Assembly: GCA_007127595.1 (NCBI GenBank) | Contig: SKZA01000317.1 | Coordinates: forward strand, 1 to 5,049 | Length of the DNA stretch: 5,049 bases | Reading direction: 5' to 3' | Source of the DNA: Kiritimatiellia bacterium | GTDB taxonomy: Bacteria; Verrucomicrobiota; Kiritimatiellia; SLAD01 | Shown: positions 1 to 5,049 of the stretch, piece by piece | How the letters are laid out: every line of letters starts with the position of its first letter | Position numbering within the stretch: position 1 is the stretch's first letter | Notes under the pieces: model-generated | What the model was told of the DNA's origin: nothing | What the model saw: only the letters and a program-made list of their open reading frames with translations | Database searches by the model: none | Translations under genes and position numbers: made by a program

Positions 1-878
1 AAGTCGACCCCCTCGTACAGATTCTGCGCAAGGCGCATCGTGCGCGAGGGCATGTAACCCAAGGCGCTCGACGCCGACTGCTGCAACGTGCTGGTGATGA
101 AAGGCGGGCGCGTCTTCTTGGATATCTCGCGTTCATTGATGTTCGATACGCATAACGTACGCGAATCCAGATCGTCCCGAATTTGCTCCGCTTCCTTCTG
201 ATCGGGTATTTCGGGGTCCTTGCCGTTGATCTTGGCCAGTCGAATCACAAAGGGATCGGTCGGCGGTACGCGTTTGCTGACTTTCGCGCCCATCACCCAG
301 TATTCGACCGGCTCAAACTTCCGTATTTCGTCTTCCCGCTCGCAGATGAGCCGTAGCGCCACGGATTGCACACGACCGGCGCTGGAACCGCCGCGGATGC
401 GTCGCCACAGAAGCGGACTGACCTGATAGCCGACAATACGGTCGAGTACGCGCCGTGCCTGTTGGGCGTCAACGCGATGCTGGTCAATACGCGACGGATG
501 TTCGAACGCGCGGCGAATGGCCGGCGGCGTGATTTCGTTATAGGTCACGCGATAGAACCGGTCGTCGGGATCCTTCTTGTCGGACAATACATGCACCAAA
601 TGCCATGCGATGGCTTCACCTTCCCGGTCCGGGTCGGGCGCGAGATAGATCTTGTCCACCTTCTTTGCGGTATCGCGCAGTTCCTTGATCGCCTTTTTAC
701 GCGATGTAATGAGTTCGTACTCCGGCTGGAAGTTCTTCTTAATGTCGACACCGAGCTTTTTCTGCGGCAGATCGCGCACATGGCCGAGCGACGCCTTTAC
801 GACATAGTCGTTGCCGAGAATCTTATTGATGCTCCTGGCCTTAGCCGGCGATTCCACAATGACAAGGTTCTTACTCAT
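1..878 (-). CDS. topA: DNA topoisomerase I (type IA), N-terminal 292 residues, cut by the window edge
   Basis: Type IA topoisomerase, which relaxes negatively supercoiled DNA by nicking one strand through a tyrosyl-DNA link. Translating the minus strand from the ATG at 878-876 gives an open frame to the left edge. The start reads MSKNLVIVESPAKA, with the family's Toprim glutamate at E9. The Toprim acidic motif DPDREGEAIAWH follows at residues 82-93, giving the Mg-binding D82, D84 and E86. RVDAQQARRVLDR is at 135-147 and SAGRVQS at 166-172; the usual leucine before SAGRVQS is a serine here. TSTLQQ and RTMRLAQNLYEG near residues 262-290 are the usual lead-in to the catalytic tyrosine, which should lie roughly a dozen residues beyond the edge and so is not seen. 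The C-terminal domains and any zinc fingers are also outside. The start overlaps the dprA stop by 4 bases (ATGA) and has a good ribosome binding site. The gene looks intact as far as it is visible. Confidence 0.97.
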   Translation of the reverse strand, partial: MSKNLVIVESPAKARSINKILGNDYVVKASLGHVRDLPQKKLGVDIKKNFQPEYELITSRKKAIKELRDTAKKVDKIYLAPDPDREGEAIAWHLVHVLSDKKDPDDRFYRVTYNEITPPAIRRAFEHPSRIDQHRVDAQQARRVLDRIVGYQVSPLLWRRIRGGSSAGRVQSVALRLICEREDEIRKFEPVEYWVMGAKVSKRVPPTDPFVIRLAKINGKDPEIPDQKEAEQIRDDLDSRTLCVSNINEREISKKTRPPFITSTLQQSASSALGYMPSRTMRLAQNLYEGVD

Positions 879-1996
879 TCCGTATCCTTCCACCCCACAG
901 TCAATTCCACCACGCGGCCCGGTAGCATACGGATCACGCGTTTCATTTCCAGTCCTATTAGCAATGCACTGATCCGGGCGCTGTTCAATCCGACTTCCCG
1001 AGCGAGGGAATCCACATCCTGTTCACCGCCCCACAACGCCTTGACGATGCCCTGTTCCTCCTCCGAGAGCTGCACTTCGGGACGCGCTTCGAGATGACGT
1101 TCCGCCTTCTGTTTATCGGGCGGCACGAGAAACTCGAATTCCTGCAGGATATCGTCCACATCCTCCACGAGTTTTGCGCCGTTCTTAATCAACTGATGCG
1201 CGCCGCGCGAGGTCGGCGTATCCACTCGACCGGGAACGGCAAACACAGTGCGCCCCTGCTCCAGTGCGGCATCCGCCGTATGGAGCGCCCCGCTCTTGAA
1301 CCCGGCTTCGACGACTACGACGCCCATGGACAAGCCGCTGACGATGCGGTTACGCATGGGGAACGTCGTACGGTCCGGTTCGCGACCGAACGGAAATTCA
1401 CTGATGACCGCGCCCTGCCCCGCGATCCGGTCCGCCAAGTCCCGATTTTCCGCAGGGTACAGCTTGTCCAGCGCACCGCCGAGCACGGCCAACGTTCGGC
1501 CGTCCCCTTTCAATGCGCCTTCATGTGCCGCCGTATCGATCCCACGCGCCAGTCCGCTGAGCACCGTGAAGCCCGTACGCGCCAGTTGATACGCCAGACG
1601 ATCGGCGACTTGGCGGCCGTAATGCGTCGTCCGCCGCGAACCAACGAGGGCGATGCCGTGCCGATCCTTGGGATCGAGCGTGCCGCGCACATATAGAGCG
1701 AGCGGCGGATCATAAATATTGCGGAGCGGTTCCGGATACTCATTGTCCAGCGGCGTAATGATACGGGCATCGTGGCGGGCGGCGGCTTCCTCTTCCGCCG
1801 CAGGATCCAGCCGTTCCCGCTGTGCGATGATGGACCGCGCCAGTTCCGGCCCGACCGCGCGGCCCTGAAGCAAATCATCGGTCCCGGCCGACACGATGGC
1901 TGTGATAGAGCCCAACCGCTCGATCAGTGAGCGCACACGGACGGGCCCGATGCCCTCCATCATATTAAACAGGATATAGGCCTCGCGCTCGGTCAT
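875..1996 (-). CDS. dprA: DNA-processing protein DprA (Smf), RecA loader for incoming ssDNA
   Basis: A 373-residue DprA/Smf protein. The family binds single-stranded DNA taken up during natural transformation, protects it and loads RecA on it in the cytoplasm. Residues about 1-60 form a helical SAM/HhH-like N-terminal region (GIGPVRVRSLIERLG at 16-30). Residues about 80-290 are the Rossmann-like core: LVGSRR at 117-122, SGLARGIDTAAHEGAL at 147-162, LGGALDKLYPAEN at 172-184, FPMRNRIVSGLS at 212-223, VVEAG at 228-232, ALEQGRTVFAVPGR at 244-257 and GAHQLIKNGA at 265-274. Residues about 308-366 look like the winged-helix C-terminal domain (DVDSLAREVGLNSARISALL). Length and all core motifs fit a complete gene. 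The SGSLIT-type motif reads KSGALHT here, a mild variant. The ATG overlaps the aroB stop by 4 bases. A GGAG lies 12 bases upstream, rather far, so coupling to aroB translation is likely. DprA is also found in species not known to be competent, so its presence does not prove transformation. Confidence 0.97.
   Translation of the reverse strand: MTEREAYILFNMMEGIGPVRVRSLIERLGSITAIVSAGTDDLLQGRAVGPELARSIIAQRERLDPAAEEEAAARHDARIITPLDNEYPEPLRNIYDPPLALYVRGTLDPKDRHGIALVGSRRTTHYGRQVADRLAYQLARTGFTVLSGLARGIDTAAHEGALKGDGRTLAVLGGALDKLYPAENRDLADRIAGQGAVISEFPFGREPDRTTFPMRNRIVSGLSMGVVVVEAGFKSGALHTADAALEQGRTVFAVPGRVDTPTSRGAHQLIKNGAKLVEDVDDILQEFEFLVPPDKQKAERHLEARPEVQLSEEEQGIVKALWGGEQDVDSLAREVGLNSARISALLIGLEMKRVIRMLPGRVVELTVGWKDTE
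885..891 (-). promoter_or_regulatory. Ribosome binding site of topA
   Basis: On the minus strand GGAAGGA lies 6 bases before the ATG at 878. It is inside the last codons of dprA and supports that ATG as the topA start. It is the best Shine-Dalgarno match at any start in the window, so topA may be translated well on its own as well as by coupling to dprA. Confidence 0.7.
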
Positions 1997-3102
1997 TCTT
2001 TTGACCGGCTCCAGGGTTCACCACTCTCGTTCCAGACCCGCTCGAGCACGTCCGCCGGGACGGGGCAACCGTATCGCACCGTCCCAAGTTGCTCAGCCAG
2101 AACAAAACCAACCGTTCCACCCGCCCTCTTCTTGTCCCGCGACAACGCCGCCGCCACATCCGGCCAGGACACTTCCGGCCTGGCGACAGGCAGGCGCAGA
2201 TGCTGCAAGAGACGCAGCAATCGCGCCGTGTCCTCAGCCGGGAACCCTTGGAGCTGCTCCGAGAGGCGCGCCGCAAAGACCATGCCCATGGCAATGGCTT
2301 CCCCGTGCAAATAAACGCCATAGCCGGCGACCTGTTCGATGGCGTGGCCCAGGGTGTGTCCGAAATTCAGGACGGCGCGCAAACCGCCTTCGCGTTCGTC
2401 TTTGCGGACCACGTCCGCCTTGATCTCGCAACTACGACAGATGATGTCTTCGAGCAACGCGTCATCCTCCATGAGCGCCTCGGGCGACTTTCTCTCCAGC
2501 ACATCGAACAGGGACGGATCGGCGATCACACCGTATTTGACGACCTCCGCGAGGCCCGCGCAGAACTCGCGCAGCGGCAGCGATCGCAGCGTCATGGTAT
2601 CGGCCGCTACAAGGGCCGGTTGATGAAACGCGCCGATCAGGTTCTTACCCTGAGGCAGGTTGATCCCCGTCTTTCCGCCCACGGCGCTGTCGACCATGGC
2701 GAGCAGGGACGTCGGCGCCTGCACGTAGCGCACGCCGCGTAAGTACGTAGCGGCTGCGTAACCGGCGAGGTCTCCAACTACACCGCCGCCCAGAGCGATC
2801 ATGAAGGAAGAACGTTCCAAGCCCGCCGCCAAGGCCGCGTCGTAGATGCGGATCAATTGTTCGTGGCTCTTGGACTCCTCTCCGGCCGGAACAACCATAC
2901 GGGTGGCGACGATTCCAGCCTCGCGTAAGGACCTCGCAGCTGTTTCCCCGTACAATTTATCGACGTTATCGTCGGATATCAGCAGGGCATAACCCTCCAT
3001 GCCCTCTTCGCTGCACAAGGCGCCAAGAGAGGACAGAAGGTTCGGTCCGATATGAATGGAATAGGAACGCGGACCCAATTCAACTTTTCGTTTACAGGTC
3101 AT
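1993..3102 (-). CDS. aroB: 3-dehydroquinate synthase
   Basis: A 369-residue 3-dehydroquinate synthase, the second enzyme of the shikimate pathway. It converts DAHP to 3-dehydroquinate with NAD and a divalent metal (zinc or cobalt) in the cytoplasm. The N-terminal NAD-binding half carries PAGEESKS (72-79), GGGVVGDLAGYAAATYLRG (105-123), PTSLLAMVDSAVGGKTGIN (130-148) and KNLIGAFHQP (153-162). The C-terminal half carries the three expected metal ligands: E186 in AEVVKYG, H249 in NFGHTLGH and H266 in LHGEAIAMGM. RKDEREGG (233-240) and DKKR (323-326) are also typical. Length is normal and nothing essential is missing. The ATG at 3102 fits the usual beginning (VELGPRSYSIHIGP) but has no visible Shine-Dalgarno before it; CCTTAA precedes it directly. 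It starts 52 bases after the glycosyltransferase stop, behind a possible promoter, and its stop overlaps the dprA start by 4 bases. Confidence 0.98.
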   Translation of the reverse strand: MTCKRKVELGPRSYSIHIGPNLLSSLGALCSEEGMEGYALLISDDNVDKLYGETAARSLREAGIVATRMVVPAGEESKSHEQLIRIYDAALAAGLERSSFMIALGGGVVGDLAGYAAATYLRGVRYVQAPTSLLAMVDSAVGGKTGINLPQGKNLIGAFHQPALVAADTMTLRSLPLREFCAGLAEVVKYGVIADPSLFDVLERKSPEALMEDDALLEDIICRSCEIKADVVRKDEREGGLRAVLNFGHTLGHAIEQVAGYGVYLHGEAIAMGMVFAARLSEQLQGFPAEDTARLLRLLQHLRLPVARPEVSWPDVAAALSRDKKRAGGTVGFVLAEQLGTVRYGCPVPADVLERVWNESGEPWSRSKE

Positions 3103-3114
3103 TTAAGGCACAAG

Positions 3115-3144
3115 GACATACTTGCTCGGCGCGCGGCGTGTCAA
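3115..3144 (-). promoter_or_regulatory. Possible sigma-70-type promoter for aroB-dprA-topA
   Basis: In the only real gap of the window, the minus strand reads TTGACA (3144-3139), a perfect -35 box. An 18-base spacer and then TATGTC (3120-3115) follow; the latter matches 3 of 6 bases of TATAAT. Transcription from it would start near 3108, only about 6 bases before the aroB ATG. That would give a nearly leaderless message and fits the lack of a Shine-Dalgarno there. The -35 is strong but the -10 is weak, and a TTGACA can arise by chance, so this is a candidate only. Confidence 0.4.
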
Positions 3145-3154
3145 CCCGCAATTC

Positions 3155-3970
3155 TCAAACAGGACCGTTCCCCGAGGGATCGGGGCCCTCATCGGTTGAA
3201 CGTGATTCCGCCGCCTTCTTCACGGCTTGGTATTCCCAGACCTTGGCATATTTCACCGCCACTCCAAAGGCGCTGACCAAAGCGATGAACAGACCGCGGC
3301 GCCCATCCAAGAGACCAAGTTTCAACACGTAGCCCTTAAGAAAGCGGAACAATGGCCGGAACAGAAAGTCGATCCAGCGAAAACGATAACCGGATTCGTA
3401 CTTTGCACGGGCCGATATGGCGCTGAACCGGTTGATGGTTTTGATATGATCCGTTAGGTCTTCGTACGTGTAATGATACAGTGGCCCGCTCAACGTTCGT
3501 ACAGGCCCGTCCACCACGACCTGGTCGTGAGGTTCCTCTCCCACACTGTGGCCCAGTTCCTTTTTGAAGAGCCTGAGCTTGATGTCCGGATACCATTCGC
3601 CGTGCATGATCCAGCGATTCAAGTAAAAGACACGGCGCGGAAAACGATACCCGACGTAATCACCTGTGCCCGCTTCAAACTCGGCTTGGATCTGCTCGCG
3701 CAATTCATCCGACACTTCTTCGTCGGCATCGAGAAAAAAGACCCATGAGTGCGTCGCCATCCCGCGAATCAGGTTGCGCTGCCCGATATATCCCTGCCAT
3801 GTATGTTGATGGACGCGGTCCGTGTATTGCCTGCAGATTTCCAGCGTCCGATCCGCGCTGTAGCTGTCGAGCACGACGATTTCATCGCACCACGTCACAC
3901 TCTTGAGACAACGCTCGATATTGCGTTCCTCGTTGAAGGTCATGATGCAGGCTGAAATCTTTTCACTCAT
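3155..3970 (-). CDS. Family 2 glycosyltransferase, WaaE/KdtX-like (LPS core sugar transfer)
   Basis: A 271-residue GT-A fold, family 2 glycosyltransferase. The closest type I recognise is WaaE/KdtX (LPS core beta-1,4-glucosyltransferase), which adds glucose to inner-core heptose on the cytoplasmic side of the inner membrane. The nucleotide-sugar domain starts at once: ACIMTFNEERNIERCL at 7-22, VVLDSYSADRT at 32-42 with the first acidic residue D35, and the metal-binding DxD as FLDADEE at 79-85. HGEWYPDIKLRLF (123-135) and GEEPHDQVVVDGPV (144-157) match the acceptor-side motifs of this subgroup. Residues about 203-245 are hydrophobic with basic residues mixed in, and probably sit against the membrane; there is no clear signal peptide. 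AAAAGG lies 6 bases before the ATG. The gene overlaps the end of waaF by 8 bases (ATGAGTGA), which supports a shared LPS role. The sugar donor and acceptor cannot be read from the sequence, so I give no gene symbol. Confidence 0.9.
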   Translation of the reverse strand: MSEKISACIMTFNEERNIERCLKSVTWCDEIVVLDSYSADRTLEICRQYTDRVHQHTWQGYIGQRNLIRGMATHSWVFFLDADEEVSDELREQIQAEFEAGTGDYVGYRFPRRVFYLNRWIMHGEWYPDIKLRLFKKELGHSVGEEPHDQVVVDGPVRTLSGPLYHYTYEDLTDHIKTINRFSAISARAKYESGYRFRWIDFLFRPLFRFLKGYVLKLGLLDGRRGLFIALVSAFGVAVKYAKVWEYQAVKKAAESRSTDEGPDPSGNGPV

Positions 3971-5024
3971 GATACGCCTTTTCCGTCTTCAATCTCTCGC
4001 GAGCGGCGCGCAGGGCTTCCTCCACTGTAATGGCTTCCAAGGCCGCACGCGCTTCCTGCGAGTCACGCGGCACGTCGCGACTGCGTCGGTCGGACTTTTG
4101 CAGTATGCGCGCGGTCCGGGTCAAGGGCCCCGTCACCTCCGGATCGGTCACCCCGTAGAGCGCCACGAGCGGTGTGCCCAGCGCTGCGGCCACGTGCATG
4201 CCGCCACTGTCGTTGGCCACGACCAGATCGGCAAGCTGCAGCACGCCGCACCATTCCTTGAAACGGGTGTGCCCAGCCAAACTGCGCGCACGGGAGCCTA
4301 TCGCATCCGCCGCCGAATCGCACATTTCTTTTTCCGACGCCGTGCCCAACACGGCGACCCCGTAACCGTCTTCTTCCGCCAGACGTCGGCCGAGCTCCAC
4401 AAAGCGCTCGAGCGGCCATTGCTTGGAGGGACCGCGGGCGGCGCCCGGAATGATCGCAACCAAAGGGCGTTCCAGGTCGGATAACAGTGCGGTAACGCTT
4501 TCCCGTACGTCGTCCGATACCTGGAGACGCGGGGGGGCCCATGCATCGGATGCATCCGGGACCAACAGATCGAGGTACTCATACACCTGATGACGCCGAT
4601 CCGGGCCCACGCCCGGTTTGATAATCTGCGTTAAAAACGTGTCACGGAAAGGGCCCGGCAGTCCGTGCCGTTCCGGCACGCCGGCCATCCAAGGAATCAG
4701 CGCGGATCGGAAGGAATGAGGCAACACATACGCCCGCGTATAAGGACCGGCCGCCTTCACCCGTTGGATCGTATCCCATGTTCCGCGCAGGCCTGTGCCC
4801 AGATCGATCAGTTGGTCGGGCACATCGCTCATTTCCCACAGCGCACGCACGGCGGGTTTGACCAACAACGTGAGTCGCGTTTGGGGATGACGGCGACGGA
4901 AGCCCTCAATGGCGGGCATGGACATGATGGTGTCGCCGATCCAGTTCACGCCGCAGATCAGGATTTGGCCGGATAGAGGCATACGGCTCCGATCACTGGA
5001 AACAGATACGTGCGATCCAGTCAT
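3963..5024 (-). CDS. waaF: ADP-heptose:LPS heptosyltransferase, WaaF type (GT family 9)
   Basis: A family 9 glycosyltransferase that moves L-glycero-D-manno-heptose from ADP-heptose to the growing LPS inner core at the cytoplasmic face of the inner membrane. From the ATG at 5024 it has 353 residues, a normal WaaF length. The N-terminal domain opens with CGVNWIGDTIMSMPA (24-38), the family's N-W-x-G-D acceptor-side motif. PHSFRSALIPWMAGVPERHG follows at 102-121. The C-terminal donor domain has IIPGAARGPSKQWP (191-204) and NDSGGMHVAAALGTPLVALYG (271-291). The tail ends in an AITVEEAL helix, as in WaaF proteins. Heptosyltransferase I (WaaC) or a third heptosyltransferase is possible, but the motifs fit WaaF best. 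The start is uncertain. The frame stays open to the right edge, with a GTG at 5042, an ATG at 5024 (GGAAG 6 bases upstream, overlapping a TAA as TAATG) and an ATG at 4982 (GGAG 4 bases upstream, and closest to the domain start). I chose 5024 for its spacing and possible coupling. Confidence 0.93.
   Translation of the reverse strand: MTGSHVSVSSDRSRMPLSGQILICGVNWIGDTIMSMPAIEGFRRRHPQTRLTLLVKPAVRALWEMSDVPDQLIDLGTGLRGTWDTIQRVKAAGPYTRAYVLPHSFRSALIPWMAGVPERHGLPGPFRDTFLTQIIKPGVGPDRRHQVYEYLDLLVPDASDAWAPPRLQVSDDVRESVTALLSDLERPLVAIIPGAARGPSKQWPLERFVELGRRLAEEDGYGVAVLGTASEKEMCDSAADAIGSRARSLAGHTRFKEWCGVLQLADLVVANDSGGMHVAAALGTPLVALYGVTDPEVTGPLTRTARILQKSDRRSRDVPRDSQEARAALEAITVEEALRAARERLKTEKAYHE
3977..3982 (-). 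promoter_or_regulatory. Ribosome binding site of the family 2 glycosyltransferase
   Basis: AAAAGG on the minus strand, 6 bases before the ATG at 3970 and inside the last codons of waaF. It is a fair Shine-Dalgarno match and supports this ATG as the start. Confidence 0.5.
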
Positions 5025-5049
5025 TAAACGCTTCCGAACCACTGAGCAT
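5024..5049 (-). CDS. Possible last codons of an unidentified upstream gene
   Basis: One minus-strand frame enters from the right edge, reads AQWFGSV and stops at TAA 5026-5024. It shares a base with the waaF ATG (TAATG), the tight arrangement seen elsewhere in this operon. A second frame, opening with an ATG exactly at 5049, reads MLSGSEAFNDWIARICFQ and stops at TGA 4995-4993, just before the alternative ATG at 4982. At most one of these is real. Both are too short to identify. By context the gene could be another LPS or lipid A gene, which is a guess. Confidence 0.25.
5031..5035 (-). promoter_or_regulatory. Candidate ribosome binding site for waaF (start-deciding)
   Basis: GGAAG on the minus strand, 6 bases before the ATG at 5024. 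It competes with CGGAG at 4991-4987, which is a slightly better match but only 4 bases from the ATG at 4982. Together they leave the start open between 5024 and 4982. Confidence 0.35.

Noticed and set aside
1..10. topA without its catalytic tyrosine
   Set aside because: The frame is open to the edge and stops short only because the window ends; this is a window cut and not a truncated gene.
366..1097. A 243-codon plus-strand open frame facing topA and dprA
   Set aside because: It lies opposite topA and dprA, whose proteins are recognised over their full visible length. Its translation has no recognisable domain, and long antisense frames are expected in GC-rich genes.
1094..1696. A 200-codon plus-strand open frame facing dprA
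   Set aside because: Antisense to the DprA core. No domain, and an arginine-rich shadow composition.
2089..2742. A 217-codon plus-strand open frame facing aroB
   Set aside because: It mirrors the aroB codons and its composition is rich in R, H and Q, typical of an antisense shadow. No family is recognised and there is no ribosome site of note.
4005..4110. Absence of the cysteine cluster seen near the C-terminus of many WaaF proteins
   Set aside because: From memory, enterobacterial WaaF also lacks this cluster and still ends in a similar ITP/ITV helix, so the absence does not suggest a broken enzyme.
3903..4484. A 193-codon plus-strand open frame facing the glycosyltransferase and waaF
   Set aside because: It spans the junction of two well-recognised genes on the other strand and has no recognisable protein features.
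4540..4558. Short tandem-like repeat of ATGCATC
   Set aside because: Two copies only, inside waaF at a PDASDAW coding stretch. It is explained by the repeated D-A residues.

Overview
The window carries five protein genes, all on the minus strand and packed almost end to end. Reading in the direction of transcription (high to low coordinate) they are an ADP-heptose:LPS heptosyltransferase of the WaaF type, a family 2 glycosyltransferase of the WaaE/KdtX type, 3-dehydroquinate synthase (aroB), the DNA-processing protein DprA, and the N-terminal half of DNA topoisomerase I (topA), which runs off the left edge. A few codons of a further upstream gene may be present at the right edge. I see no tRNA, rRNA, CRISPR, insertion sequence or phage gene, and no gene-free stretch longer than 52 bases.

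Organism: heptosyltransferase and core-type glycosyltransferase genes imply a Gram-negative bacterium that makes a heptose-containing LPS. The DNA is moderately GC-rich by eye and evenly so across the window. The protein style (DprA with a C-terminal winged helix, a short TopA Toprim region, and this mix of LPS and housekeeping genes) made me think of the PVC group, perhaps Verrucomicrobiota or Kiritimatiellota. That is an impression from memory and I hold it weakly.

Layout: the right part (about 3155-5049) is an LPS inner-core block in which waaF and the glycosyltransferase overlap by 8 bases. A 52-base gap follows (3103-3154), the only real intergenic space. It holds a perfect TTGACA box and a plausible -10, so transcription may restart there. 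The left part (1-3102) is aroB-dprA-topA, joined by two ATGA stop/start overlaps of 4 bases, which suggests translational coupling.

Function: the first two genes build the LPS core. aroB supplies the shikimate pathway for aromatic amino acids. dprA protects incoming single-stranded DNA and loads RecA on it, and topA relaxes negative supercoils. The dprA-topA neighbourhood is common in bacteria. I found no convincing sign of an undescribed system here. The points worth a second look are the internal promoter with a nearly leaderless aroB, the ambiguous waaF start, and the identity of the glycosyltransferase acceptor.
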